A stretch of 64,000 nucleotides of DNA from Liolophura sinensis (GCF_032854445.1 NC_088295.1:39669385-39733384), one strand, 5' to 3'; counted from the stretch's first letter, positions 32,483-44,990 are shown. The notes: generated by a model not told the origin, from the sequence alone. Program-made: numbers and translations.

Positions 32483-33401
32483 AAGGAGGGTGTACATTCT
32501 ATATTTGTTATACCTATATACGGGCATTGCACTGAAACTTTATCTGAGTGTGGATCCCTGTTGGTTATGATCCTCACAGGGAATATTTACCATTCTTCTA
32601 AAATTGATCTCTTTATTTATTTGATTGGTGCTTAATGCCATGCAGAAGAAGTTTTCACCTGTTTTGAAGCGGTCAGGGAACCAGAGTGTAGGGAGTAAAC
32701 TACTGACCATAACCGGGTAAGTGATAAAACTCCTGACTTAAAGCCGTTGTCGAAACTGCGAGAGATGGAGTCGAAACACGCGACGTCATTAGTCAAAGAG
32801 CCTCCATGATAGTTGCTTCGAGGCAGCGCTTTAAAATCAGAGCAAGCGAGACTACGTCATTCAGCTAGGACAGTTACAAACGTGTACATTTCATTTCTTT
32901 AAACATAAGAGTGATGACTTGTATAACAAAAAGGTATCCTTGGCTGGACAAGGCACTGAGCATTCACTGGAGCAACCGCAACTGACATTTCAAACCATTT
33001 CAATATACAAGGATGTTAAGTAAGCTTATAGAGGTAACAATAACATGCGTAAGATGAACATCTATTTTACTGACATCTAACTTCCCCGATTACCCAAGCA
33101 AACCTGAATACATATGTATAAGTATTTAGTTATCTTCAACTAAGGTAGCCACTGAGACTGCGTGTCGAGATACTTTCAGCTTTATAGTTGGGTAATCGAG
33201 AACGCCAGTAGTGCTATAAATTTTGTGTGGATGTCAGATGTTTGTCTGAACGCTTAGGCTTTTAGACCTACACAGCTTTGCTATACTAGCCTCGACGTGA
33301 TCACTGCCCTCCCAGCTTATACAACACTCCACTGTAACAGTGAACACAGTGTATGCAACGTGCGTCCTTGTAGAACGACTCATGAAAATTAAATGCACGC
33401 G
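32483..33401. other. Intergenic, mostly unassigned
   Basis: Apart from the SINE tail fragment at 32609-32695 nothing is recognised. Confidence 0.5.
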
Positions 33402-33415
33402 GTTACTATGGTGAC
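33402..33415 (-). promoter_or_regulatory. X-box motif, possible RFX binding site
   Basis: On the minus strand GTCACCATAGTAAC fits the RFX consensus (RYYNYY WW RRNRAC) at every position. It lies about 220 bases upstream of the ATG at 33633. RFX factors often drive ciliary genes. A single motif can occur by chance. Confidence 0.45.
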
Positions 33416-33632
33416 GATAGAGCTTCCGTTTCCTACAGCGGTAGAGTGTGAAGTGATTGGCTGATACTCTCGCCTGCAGCGTATCATTTTTTGTTCTTTC
33501 CCTGTACTGTTGAACCTGGTTGTACAAAAAGAGGTTTTTTTCGACCTTGGACTTTACAACACTATCTTACTTTCACAACCAGCTGGTTGTCGTTCACATT
33601 TAATAGTTAGGCTGACCATTTAGAATCGAGCT

Positions 33633-33663
33633 ATGCCGAGCACAGAAGTGAGCAAGATTAAAG
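33633..33663 (+). CDS. Possible short first coding exon (10 codons)
   Basis: An ATG with G at -3 opens MPSTEVSKIK and runs into a strong donor (AAAG then GTAAGTG, GT at 33664). No following exon was recognised, so the protein is unknown. The main support is the combination of start context, consensus donor and the upstream X-box. Confidence 0.3.
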
Positions 33664-34718
33664 GTAAGTGTGGATAATGTAGCCGAAATCTATTGTGGTC
33701 TGTCTGTAGTCCTGCTTGACTTTCGTATCATATTGGAGCGAAGGTATCGTCAAGTACAGGACCACTGTGTTTACATGGGTGTACATACCTACAGGCCTAT
33801 AGGCCTTATACAGTACGCATTTGCGGCATTTGTGTCTATTCCGACCTTTGTAACTATTACTTAAGAGACTCGAATGATGGCGTAACCGCGAATTGTCTTT
33901 ATAATATATGGATATACACGGATAATATAAGAATAAAGCAAACAGGCCTGCGCCGATTAGATTACTGATATACAGTATGGCTATAACCTGCATTACATGA
34001 AGGCTTATACGATACCGGGCTAGGTCACATCAGGACAGATTCAGAGATTACAGAATAAAAAGTAAACCGGATCAACGACAACAGTGAGATACCAAATCCA
34101 ACCTGTGAAATCCGGCTCTTTGTCAGTTTACCTTACAAGAGTTATATTCTAACTACTTGTGTTAATGCTTACAAGTAGGAACTAAGACGCTCCAATCGCA
34201 TGGCTAAAGAAAAATTAGGTAAAAATACGCAGTGCTTGATGTTATTTATAATTTATTAAGACTAGACTTGCTCAAAATGCTGTGTTGTCATCGAGACGGA
34301 TGGTCACTGATAGGAGGATTAAGTACAAAATAGTTTTCGTTGAAATATCGCATGGATGAATGTAAGTGTTACTACGTCAGTTATTCTGCTTCTCGTCAGG
34401 GGGGACTTACAAGGAAGTCATGTCTATTTTTAAAAGAAAGTTATGTAAACTTCACCCAGTGCCTTAAGTAGTTGAGCCTGTGAAAAGATACACGTTGCAG
34501 TAAGTTTGTTCAATGGTGGGGGTATAAATATCTGCCTGAAAATAACAGAAGTATTTTCAGGCTGGCCAATGTATTTACAAGTCAGATACGTGCTTGATTC
34601 ATTTGTCCTTACCATAGTTTGCATTATAACGTAACTCATAGAAAGAATACAATTAACCCACTTAATTAATTTACTTCAGCGTTGGCTGATAAATTATTGT
34701 TCAGCTTCTGATGACCTG
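33664..34718. other. Unassigned sequence
   Basis: No exon or repeat recognised. Confidence 0.5.
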
Positions 34719-34867
34719 TAGTTCATGCTGGCTTCCTCTCCGGCCGTAGGTGGGAAGGTCTTTCAGCAACCTGCGGACGGTCGTGGGTTTCCCCGGGCTG
34801 TGCCCCGAGCTGTGAAATATTCTTGAGCACGGCTTAAAACACCAATCAAATAAATGAATAAATAAAT
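34719..34867 (+). mobile_element. SINE family A, 5'-truncated copy
   Basis: GTTCATGCTGGCTTCCTCTC, GGCCGTAGGTGGGAAGG and CAGCAACCTGCGGACGG lead to ATTCTTGAGCACGGCTTAAA and the AAAT tail. The cataatgctggccgcc segment is deleted. It abuts the 50-bp satellite. Confidence 0.85.
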
Positions 34868-34904
34868 CTTTACTTGCCTGTGGGCTCCCTAGCGATAAAA
34901 AAAA

Positions 34905-37300
34905 ACTCACCCTCAGCCCATGCTCGCTTACACATCTGACGGTAATCATATCAAACTCACCCTTAGCCCACGTTCGCTAACACATCTGACGGTAATCATA
35001 TCAACCTCATCCTCAGCCCACGTTCGCTAACACATCTGACGGTAATCATATCAAACTCACCCTCAGTCCACGTTGGCTAACACATCTGACGGTAATCATA
35101 TCAAACTCACCCTCAGTCTACGTTCGCTAACACATCTGACGGTAATCACATCCAACTCACCTTCAGCCCACGTTCGCTAACAAATCTGACAATAATCATA
35201 TCAAACTCACCCTAAGCCCACGTTCGCTAACACATCTGACGGTAATCATATCAAACTCATCCTCAGTCCACGTTCGCTAGCACATCTGGCGGTAATCCCA
35301 TCACACTAATCCTCAGTTCACGTTCGCTAATACATCTGGCGGTAATCATATCCAACTCACCCTCAGCCCACGTTCGCTAACTCATCTGACGGTAATCATA
35401 TCCAACTCACCCTCAGTCTATGTTCGCTAACACATCTGACGGTAATCATATCAAACTCACCCTCAGCCCAAGCTCGCTAGCACACCTGTCAATAATCATA
35501 TCAAACTCATCCTCAGTCCATGTTCGCTAACACATCTGACGGTAATCATATCCAACTCACCCTCAGTCCACGTTCGCTAACACATCTGACGGTAATCATA
35601 TCCAACTCACCCTCAATCCACGTTCGCTAATACATCTGACGGTAATCATATCCAACTCACCCTCAGCCCACGTTCGCTTATACATCTGACGGTAATCATA
35701 TCAAACTCACCCTCAGTCCATGTTCGCTAACACATCTGACGGTAATCATATCCAACTCACCCTCAATCCACTTTCGCTAACACATCTGACGGTAATCATA
35801 TCCAACTCACCCTCAGTCCATATTCGCTAATACATCTGACGGTAATCATATCAAACTCACCCTCAGCCCATGCTCGCTAGCACACCTGACGGTAATCATA
35901 TCCAACTCACCCTCAGTCTACGTTCGCTAACACATCTGACGGTAATCATATCAAACTCACCCTCAGCCCACGTTCGCTAACACATCTGACGGTAATCATA
36001 TCAAACTCATCCTCAGCCCACGTTCGCTAACACATCTGGCGGTAATCCCATCACACTCATCCTCAGTTCACGTTCGCTAATACATCTGGCGGTAATCATA
36101 TCCAACTAACCCTCAGTCCACGTTCGCTAACACATCTGGCGGTAATCATATCAAACTCACCCTCAGTCTACGTTCGCTAACGCATCTGACGGTAATCATA
36201 TCCAACTCACCCTCAGTCTACGTTCGCTAACACATCTGACGGTAATCATATCAAACTCACCCTCAGCCCACGTTCGCTAACACATCTGGCGGTAATCATA
36301 TCCAACTCACCCTCAGTCTACGTTCGCTAACACATCTGACAATAATCATATCAAACTCACCCTCAGCCCAAGCTCGCTAGCACACCTCACAATAATCCTA
36401 TCAAGCTCACCCTCAGTCCATGTTCGCTAACACATCTGACGGTAATCATATCCAACTCACCCTCAGTCCACGTTCGCTAACACATCTGACGGTAATCATA
36501 TCAAACTCACCCTCAATCCACGTTCGCTAATACATCTGGCGGTAATCATATCCGACTCACCCTCAGCCCACGTTCGCCAACACATCTGACGGTAATCATA
36601 TCCAACTCACCCTCAATCTACGTTCCTTAACACATCTGACGGTAATCATATCAAACTCACCCTCAGCCCACGTTCGCTAACACATCTGACGGTAATCATA
36701 TCCAACTCACCCTCAGTCTACATTCGCTAACACATCTGACGGTAATCATATCAAACTCACCCTCAGCCCAAGCTCGCTAACACACCTGACAATAATCATA
36801 TCAAACTCACCCTCAGTCCATGTTCGCTAACACATCTGACGGTAATCATATCAAACTCACCCTCAGTCCATGTTCGCTAACACATCTGACGGTAATCATA
36901 TCAAACTCACCCTCAGTCTACATTCGCTAACACATCTGACGGTAATCATATCAAACTCACCCTCAGCCCACGTTCGCTAATACATCTGACGGTAATCATA
37001 TCAAACTCATCCTCAGTCCATGTTCGCTAACACATCTGACGGTAATCATATCAAACTCATCCTCAGTCCATGTTCGCTAATACACATCACAGTTAACATA
37101 TCAAACTCATCCTCAGTCCATGTTCGCTAATACACATCACAGTTAACATATCAAACTCACCCTCAGCCCACGTTCGCTAATACATCTGACGGTAATCATA
37201 TCAAACTCATCCTCAGTCCATGCTCGCTAGCACATCTGACAATAATCATATCAAACTCACCCTCAGTCCATGTTCACTAACACACATCAGAGATATCATA
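34905..37300. repeat. 50-bp satellite, about 48 units
   Basis: The unit is about ACTCACCCTCAGTCCACGTT, then CGCTAACACATCTGACGGTA and ATCATATCAA. Units differ mainly at CCCA/TCCA/TCTA, CGTTCG/TGTTCG, and GACGG/GGCGG/GACAA. The first unit follows a short A run after a SINE tail. The last units are diverged (ACACATCACAGTTAAC). There are no spacers, so it is not a CRISPR-like array, and I see no coding role. Confidence 0.95.
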
Positions 37301-37645
37301 CACATCTATGCTCCATGCTCCATTCTTGACCTCACTACCGCCAAGAATACTAGTTCGCTACTCGAGCATATCTATACTTTTAACATTTATCATAAGAATT
37401 TATAAGGGACACTAGAATATATTTTGTTTTAGTCTCTGCGGGTAAGACATATATACCTAATTGAAGTACAGGTGGACAGAAAGGTTAAGAGAAGTGTGAA
37501 TAAGGTCCCTGATATAACTTCCTTGCACAAGATCTCTGTCACATATCGGCTTGTCGATAACTATAGTGGCGGTTGCAGGTTGGGGGAAGGGGTTGGGACG
37601 CTCGGCCCGGGATGAGGCTCCACTTTTGGGAGATGGCATATGCAT
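37301..37645. other. Unassigned sequence
   Basis: Nothing recognised. Confidence 0.5.
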
Positions 37646-37896
37646 CAGGGCCCAGTTTTTCGATAGTGTATGAGCTAATACTGGTATTAAGTCATGTTTT
37701 ATATTTAAATTTTTTCGCCAAACTCTGCAGCCAACGCAGTTCCCCAAAGACAGAGTACAATAGCAGCAGTATTTGTTCATATTTGATATAAAGGTTACAC
37801 ATGGTTTTTTTTATGGCTAAATGCAAAAGTGAAGACTTGGCTTAAAATTAAATCTGGTGTTAAGTCTTAAACACGTTTTGAACAATTGGACCCTGT
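37646..37896 (+). mobile_element. Small inverted-terminal-repeat element (MITE-like), copy 1
   Basis: The left end CAGGGCCCAGTTTTTCGA and the right end read inward (CAGGGTCCAATTGTTCAAAA) are inverted copies. It is flanked on both sides by TGCAT, a possible 5-bp target duplication. At 251 bp it is non-coding. A second copy lies at 47042-47288 in the same orientation; both share GACTTGGCTTAAA and TTAAATCTGGT. Confidence 0.8.
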
Positions 37897-38605
37897 GCAT
37901 TTGGTCAGATTTCGTTAAGCCTTGGTTTCCCAGGGTGCACCGCATTCCACTCCAGTGTGACCTCAAACACGACGCCAATGCCATGGTTTGGAGGATGGTA
38001 CTGTTGTAATAACTCTTATTTCGCACAGTACACAGACATTGACTAAACACATCCCCTTTAGAATTGTGCCTAATTCCACTTAACTCGGAGCCACGGGTTG
38101 TGTAGTCATTTTTCACAGTTGGATCCCCCCGTTGGATAGATGAACAGATATAATCAAAGTGCAACTGAAATACATATTTTGATTAACAACATCTTATGAA
38201 CTAGCATGGTACACTGTCTGGATACTAATGCATTCGCATACAACATTCCTTGCGTTCTTCAGTCATTGTTGAAAACTATTGAGTTCTTCTCTTTGCATGA
38301 ATTTGTTTTAAATTCTTACCTTATCTACTGCCTTGTTTCTTTTGGGGTTTGTGTTGAACGTTGTTTTGAAAATTGGCCTTGCGACGCCTAGACTTTAAAG
38401 ATTGTTGAAATATCCTAATTGCACCTTGATCTTCTATTGATTTTCCGACTGTTTCTTTCTACTTATAAGTGAGGCCAAGAACTGATTAAATGATTTGAAT
38501 TGATTTTAAATTGAAAAAATTGACTTAAATGTCCCCGACATTATAAATTACGTGTTGGAGTGTGCGTGTAGAGCTCACAAATACGACAGAAATAATGACT
38601 GCAAA
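37897..38605. other. Unassigned sequence
   Basis: No supported gene or repeat. Confidence 0.5.
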
Positions 38606-38943
38606 TAGTGAGTGCTTGGGGCTTAACGTCGTACTCAACAATTTTTCAGTCATATGAGACGAAGGAATCCTTATGGTGTATGTAATGTGCCTCCTTGTCG
38701 CAGGACGAATTTCCACCGCTCTTTCATCTAGTGCTGCATCACTGAGACGACTTACCGAAGGCAAGTAAGCCGCCCCGCATTATACTGATACGAGTCAACC
38801 AGCCGTTGCACTATCCCCTTCTTGCTGAACGCCAAGAGAGGAAGTTACAGCTTCTTTTAAAGTCTTAGGTGTGACTCGACCCAGGATTAATCGTGGATCT
38901 ACCGCTCCCGAAGCGGTCTACCAACTGTGCTATCCGGGCCGGT
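38606..38943 (-). mobile_element. SINE family B, near full-length copy with tRNA-like head
   Basis: On the minus strand the head reads GGATAGCACAGTTGGTAGAC, with a B-box-like CTGGGTCGAGTC, so this is a tRNA-derived SINE. The body has CGTTCAGCAAGAAGGGGATA, GAGCGGTGGAAATTCGTCCT and CATATGACTGAAAAATTGTT, and the end is GTTAAGCCCCAAGCACTCAC. It is very similar to 44169-44461. Confidence 0.88.
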
Positions 38944-40095
38944 ACTTTGCAAATATGCTTAAGTGCTATGGTATATACGGTTGATTGGTAGGTCTCATGA
39001 AATACTTTCCAAATTGGGGACATTACACCAAGATGTAATAAGGCTACACGCATATGGGTAGGAAGGTGGATTGGCTTGCTGGCATTGGTCTCTGTGATGT
39101 AAGAGTCGAACCTGCTAATACCATTGTAAAGACCTGCTGTAAAGACCATTCCTGATCCCCAAGGCAGCCACCCATGGTGTTACATGGCGTGTTGCCAGTC
39201 AGTATCAGTTAAAAGTCAAATCAGACATCATTGACAGGCAAATTGCACTGCAAGTAGAGTAACCCATAAAGTAACCAGGGTACTGTCCAAACAGGAATTG
39301 TGGTGCCAAGTCAAAAGAACGCGGGCAGCATCCCTAACACCAGTTCACTTAGTTGTGATAGCTGCAGACGTGACAAAGTTTAGGCTACAAGTAACTTGCC
39401 AAAGGTCGGTAGATTTTGACGGGCACAGTGGTTTCCTGACCGTCATCGTTTATTAAAGGAAAAATTCGTAAAATTCTTAGGTAGGTCTATGGTGTTAAAC
39501 AATGATGGAATAATAAATAAATAAATATATAAATAAATAAATAAATAGATAAATAAAGACGTTAAACAACAACCAAATAAATACATTTTAAATAAATAAA
39601 TGCAATAAGCAACAATGAAATGAATAAATAAGTCTTCACCATTCATTAGTAACGCATGTACGACAGTTCACTGGCCGTAGTCACAATTTGCTGTCCATCT
39701 GTAACAACTGTATCCACCGATCCGTGACAAGAAACATTGTGCTACGATCGATGTAGGCTGCTTGACTGATAACTGACAGAGCAGTTTAGTTTCAACTGTT
39801 ACCTGTAAACGGGTAGATATGTGTTGAATATTGCTCCATGCTGTATCGTGTGTGTTGTGAGAACTCCTGTGGAGGATACAAACATCAGACAGTTGTAATG
39901 TCAGGTAAGCGTAAAATCTGGTCACAGTGTTCGGACGCCATTACCCTCCATCGGCCAGTACTTACATGTATTATGTGTCATTGTCGTCGGCACGACTGAT
40001 CACGTCTCAATATTTATCAGCATGAATAGTTTGCGCGCTCGGAAGCCGCTGTATCTCAGCATGGTATGTCCGTTGTAATATCGTCAGCGACGATT
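38944..40095. other. Intergenic with an AAAT-rich microsatellite
   Basis: AAATAAAT/AAATAGAT-type repeats lie around 39510-39605. They generate a spurious Ile/Tyr/Leu-rich minus-strand frame. Nothing else was recognised. Confidence 0.6.
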
Positions 40096-40146
40096 TGTAT
40101 ATACTGTGAATGACATGACTGTTAATATATCTGCGGAGATAAGCTC

Positions 40147-40301
40147 ATGGTAGTGTGCAAGCAACCTGTCATTGTTATCATAACTATCTGTTATCTTGTC
40201 TGGGTAAGCTATTCTGTTCAAGATTTACATTTGATCAAAAAAATGAGAGAATTTGACCGATATATCGTCATCCGCAAATGTCGCCGCTGCCAGACTGTGA
40301 G
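40147..40301 (+). CDS. Possible exon with a signal-peptide-like start
   Basis: The ATG at 40147 gives MVVCKQPVIVIITICYLVWV, a hydrophobic N-terminus, then a basic, Cys-containing stretch (RKCRRCQT) ending at a donor-like GTGAGT at 40302. An alternative donor, GTAAGC, is at 40203. A TATA-like GTATATAC lies near 40097. The start context is poor and no other exon was found, so chance is quite possible. Confidence 0.2.
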
Positions 40302-42297
40302 TATCTCATTGCTGCGCTACCGTGATGTAAGGTAAACAAAGCCAGCACTAGCTGGGAATATTTCATTATTGTGCTAGGATGGCATGAGGCACATGTCATG
40401 GGTAACTGCACAGCCTAGCTTTATTATGGTGGTCCACCGTCTATTTATTTATTTATTTATTTATATACACTGTGTGATGTGTTATACGTTCACCTGTATA
40501 CTCACGTTGTTGTATAACGGTAAGCATAACAGATGTGGTCAGTGGAAGAAAAAGTTGGGATAATCAGAATGTGTCTGTCCGTACTCAAACATTGGTCTGA
40601 ACGCATTTGAAGCCTTTCCCCTACAGGCTGTAGGCCTATAATTGCTTCCCAGGGCTGATGACGCTACGGGCTATCCCTGTAGCCCTCATCATACACAGTC
40701 TGGTTTCGGTTATAACGTCAGTTAGTCCATCCCGAATTTACTCAGACCAGATTCACCCTTATTTATCCTATAGTCATTTTTATTACACTTATTGTTATTG
40801 CCAAATAGTACTTTGTGAAATCGCCCTTAATCGTCAACTTGTCTCGACATGTGCATGTTGGGTAATTCAAAATGGACACATCAATAGTAAATTGTCGCCG
40901 CAAAATGGTCAATAAATCAATAGTGACTTCTCTGTGACTTTCCATTTGGTCATTGAACATTGAAGAAACCCAGATTGAACCATTGTGCTGCATACATCTA
41001 GCAAAGCACATCGACGTGCCTGTAGTCTGCAGGAATAGTTGTATCACAGATTTTGTGCGGTAACTTGACGCGTAAATTAATCTAATAAATAATAATGGTG
41101 AATCATCAAAAGTACCAGAGGATGTTTCTTAACGAAATGATTACGTGCGGGATAAAAAAAAAGTACGACAAAAAAACATCGTGTCAGTCAATTAACACGT
41201 CTGGCCACCTGTTTATTTATCGAAAATCGGTACGCATACCATTTTGTAAATACCTGGAACAAGCAAATAACCGTACAGAATCAGAGTGGAAACGGGATAC
41301 TAACCCACGGAAGGGTCAAGCACTAAATATGTAAATTACCGCTTTTAATAGTGTACCCCCGTCCTTCACGAAAAGAACGCTCAAAAGTGCATAAAGTCAG
41401 GCTACAACAGACTATGTAAATCTTCCGCTGGTTTGCTTAGAAAGACGACAATGAACGGTGACAATAGAATCTAATGCTCGGAGGACATTTCCTCCGCTTT
41501 CCGTCTTTAGTCACCATTCTTAGGCAGCTCGGTACATATATGTTCATTCAGGTGTGACCGGAAACTTTCTAGTATTATCGATTTGCAGCATACGTCCGTG
41601 GTGAAGGCTGGTCCGGCTGATACCTGAGACGCCATTTGTGTCAGTTATCGTGAACACCAGTGGGAAGGGTAGATCTGAGTCATGTCGTAACGAATATGTG
41701 CTAGCTGGTAAAAGTATATAGGATACAAACCACAGGCAGATTCAAGAAGTGTTAGGTAAGTACAGAATTTGGGTATGAGACATCCTGTGGTTAAATACCC
41801 TTACCTTACCCTTGTTACCCTTAAATGTCTTCGTGTGCTATCGATAGTCCTTGATCAGAAATCCGTCTAGTTTTCTCTCTAACTGATCATGGTTCACCCT
41901 TCTAAGCTATACGGGTGTTCTCTCGGATGCATGTGCTCTTTGATGCCCCGCTCTTTCAGTTCAGGCATGAAATGAGCAATAACAGATCGATACAGGACGT
42001 GATTGTGCTTGTGTCTCGATCTTCCACTGTCTTCGTGACTTCTGGCTTCTACCATGCGTGAGTCCTGCTAATCGCTTGCTTGTTGTCCATGGCTTTTAAC
42101 TATGCGTGTCGGCGTATGGTGGCGTAATAACAGTATCCAGGAACATCACTGTATATATGCCTATAAAACGGGCAGTCTGTTAGAAACAAACCCCTCTATA
42201 TACCCGATCGGTATATATATAAAACTACTTTCCTTTACTTACTACTTTTATATATATAAAAAATATCGTTAGAAGTTCCCATCGGACCCACATAATC
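40302..42297. other. Intergenic, mostly unassigned
   Basis: A (TTTA)n run lies at 40441-40465. A GTAAGTAC donor-like site near 41757, 45 bases after a TATATAGG, is too weak to call a gene. Nothing else was recognised. Confidence 0.5.
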
Positions 42298-42791
42298 ACA
42301 CGTTTCCTGTGCTGCGGAAAAGTTTCGTCCAAAATGTGATATAACATTTAAAGAACGGTTGATTAATTTTGTTCTTCCATCGAACTACAACAATCACGTA
42401 GCATTTATTGTGCTTTAGAAGATTTCTTGTTAAATTTATCCGTACATTTACAGTAGTTCTTACATTATAAACCCAGTTCTTACATCGAACCCAAACAGTC
42501 ACACAGTATATTTACTGTCATAGAAGCTTTCATATTAAATTTAACCGTACATTTGCAGTAATTATGTACCTTGTTTTTACATCGAACACAAACAACCACT
42601 CAGTATATTTACTGTCTTAGAAGATTTCGTGTCAAATTTAACCCTATATTTTACACCAGTTAATAAACCCGGTTCTTCCATGGAATGCGAGCAACCAGAG
42701 AGTGTTGGTTGTGGTTTGAAAAGGCTTCGTTCTAAATTTAATGTTACATTTACACTATAGTTGACAAAGCCCTATTCTCTCATTGGACCAT
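42298..42791. repeat. Degenerate tandem repeat, ~100-107 bp units
   Basis: About five units are marked by TTAGAAGATTTC-type segments near 42316, 42418, 42524, 42619 and 42722. Each is followed by AAATTTAACCGTACATTT-like and TTCTTACATCGAAC-like parts. The last two units are copied at 43210. Confidence 0.75.
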
Positions 42792-43123
42792 GACATACGA
42801 CATATGACTACACATTTCACGTGGAAGCAGTACAGGTTTCGTGTGAATTTAAATACGTATTTAGTGGGCCTTAAAACATTTTAGCCTGCGCGCTTGTATC
42901 ACTGTGCATGAAAAAATGTGGGATAAGATTTCCTGCCTTGTTATTCGCTCGCTGTACTTGTCGCGAGTTCTTCTGTATATGAAGCTTCTCATTTATCTAG
43001 CCTCAGAATATATGTATTTTCATGAGACATCTTAGGCTTTACAGCCATGCACCTGCTTGGAGTGATCGGCATGAAGTTATAGCTGATATAACAATTGTAT
43101 ATGTCATACATAACTTATCGGTA

Positions 43124-43126
<3 letters not shown>

Positions 43127-43209
<83 letters not shown>
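43127..43209. repeat. (TA)n microsatellite, ~41 repeats
   Basis: An uninterrupted AT dinucleotide run of 83 bases. It produces Ile/Tyr frames on both strands that are not genes. Confidence 0.98.
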
Positions 43210-43210
<1 letters not shown>

Positions 43211-43402
43211 TCAGTATATTTACTGTCTTAGAAGATTTCGTGTCAAATTTAACCCTATATTTACACCAGTTAATAAACCCGGTTCTTCCATGGAATGCGA
43301 GCAACCAGAGAGTGTTGGTTGTGGTTGAAAAGACTTCGTTCTAAATTTAATGTTACATTTACACTATAGTTGACAAAGCCCTATTCTCTCATTGGACCAT
43401 GT
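43210..43402 (+). repeat. Direct duplicate of 42598-42791
   Basis: CTCAGTATATTTACTGTCTT through CTATTCTCTCATTGGACCAT is nearly identical to the segment 610 bases to the left, with only a few single-base and 1-bp length differences. It starts exactly at the end of the (TA)n run. Confidence 0.93.
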
Positions 43403-44168
43403 TCACACTCAACCAGGTGCAAGGACAAAATGTAGAGACTGTATGTGTAACGGTAAACCTGTATTAATTTCACAAGGATCTAACTGCATGTGTGTGCAAT
43501 ATCATTATTATTACACGTGGTCGTCAGAGGCAAGGGTGATATATATAGGCATGTAGAGGAAGACATTTCCTTTTTTTGGATTCAAACAAGTATGACCATT
43601 CTTTTTGGTGTCTGTTATATTCGATGGTCCGTGGCCCCTTTTGCTGTATATTGTATACAATAGAGCTCACAATCCAACACTGCACCTTCAAATACCCCCA
43701 AGCCTTCACGAATCGTGATAATCGACGACTGTTCAATAATCAGACAATATGTTTGGGACTTCCCTTTTAACCTACAGGTGAAATTTATAAAAAAGAATTC
43801 GGCCACACCCCAGCGTAACGTTGAAAACTTATTTGAAAGCCAAATAAAGCTGTTTCTCTTACTGATAAGATGTCACCATACCGTGGAACTGTACATAGCT
43901 GAACACATTATTAGCGGTGTCAGTGTGACTCCCCATCACACAAGTATTATCTTTTTATCGTGACTAATTTGCCTGACCACAGCCTTAGAGATTAGAGGAG
44001 TGTGTAGACGTATTGACAGATAAATAAACACGACAAGCGGTGTCTTGTTGGTGAGCAAAGGTATGCAGAGATAATGACACATCTGAGTGTTACTGTTTTG
44101 TCATTATATCTGCGCAAAAACACACGGCTTTGTATGTGGACTATGTAGTTGCATGCATGTTACCCTCT
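43403..44168. other. Unassigned sequence
   Basis: Overlapping short frames near 43520-43960 lack domains. Nothing supported. Confidence 0.5.
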
Positions 44169-44461
44169 GAGTGAGTGAGTGAGTGAGTGCTTGGGGTTTA
44201 ACGTCGTACTCAACAATTTTTCAGTCATATGACGACGAAGGAATCCTAAGGGTGTATGTGATGTGCCTCCTTTTTGCAGGACGGATTTCCACCGCTCTTT
44301 TATCTAGTGCTGCTTCACTGAGACGACTTACCGAAGGCAAGTAAGCTGCCCCGCCCGAGCCATTACACTGATACGGGTGAAACCAGTCGTTGCACTATCC
44401 CCTTCTTGCTGAACGCCAACAAGGAAGTTACAACTTCTTCTGTTAAAATCTTAGGTGTGAC
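44169..44461 (-). mobile_element. SINE family B copy
   Basis: GTGCTTGGGGTTTAACGTCG, CAGTCATATGACGACGAAGG, CTAGTGCTGCTTCACTGAG and CTATCCCCTTCTTGCTGAAC match 38606-38943 closely. The tRNA-like head is lost or diverged. A (GTGA)n tail is at the left edge. Confidence 0.88.
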
Positions 44462-44848
44462 TGAATTCAGTGTGTGAGAATTAAGGTTTGGATTTTGCAT
44501 AACAATTTTCCAGACTATATACCTCTAGAACTGGTTTTGTGTAACATCCTGCACATGTCTAAAACCTGCGGACTTAAACTTCATTACCTACTTGCCCGTG
44601 TAATTGTCTTAATCTCAACTCGGATTAAACCCTTTGACACGCTGGTTTAAGTGTCCAGATCGTTCAGATTTCCTGAATAGGCGTTAAAACTTCGAGACAT
44701 CAATGTCCAAATTCCCGGTGTCTTACTGTTCTTGTATGAAAAATTCAAGAGTTTTAATGTACTTGAAATACCTTCATCCGCATAATGCAGCCTCCACCGG
44801 TACTCCACCAACCTTGCACTATAGAGAAGTCACAGGTTCAAATACCCC

Positions 44849-44990
44849 AGGGACCTCACTGGCACAGATGTTTAAAGCGTTGGCTCGCTGCAACTAGCAG
44901 GCTCTGTACCAATGAAGTCCCATGTTCGAATCCAGCTCTCGCTAATTCAACCGCCGCTTGAAGTCAAAATGTTTGTCATGTACCTGACGA
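44849..44990 (+). mobile_element. SINE family A-related head fragment
   Basis: GGACCTCACTGGCACAGATG with B-box-like GTTCGAATCCAGCTCTCGCT resembles the head of the copy at 32265. The body is short or lost. Confidence 0.5.

Noticed and set aside
34905-37300. Regular repeats resembling a CRISPR array
   Set aside because: The 50-bp units are contiguous without spacers and the DNA is eukaryotic; it is a satellite.
38870-38943. tRNA gene on the minus strand
   Set aside because: A- and B-box-like segments are present but the acceptor arm does not pair; it is the tRNA-derived head of a SINE.
39443-39646. Minus-strand frame rich in Leu, Ile, Tyr and Phe
   Set aside because: Product of the AAAT-type microsatellite.
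41714-41760. TATA-like sequence followed by a donor-like GTAAGTAC, possible non-coding first exon
   Set aside because: Two short motifs only; no coding sequence or other support.
43022-43328. Ile/Tyr-rich frames on both strands
   Set aside because: They are readings of the (TA)n microsatellite.
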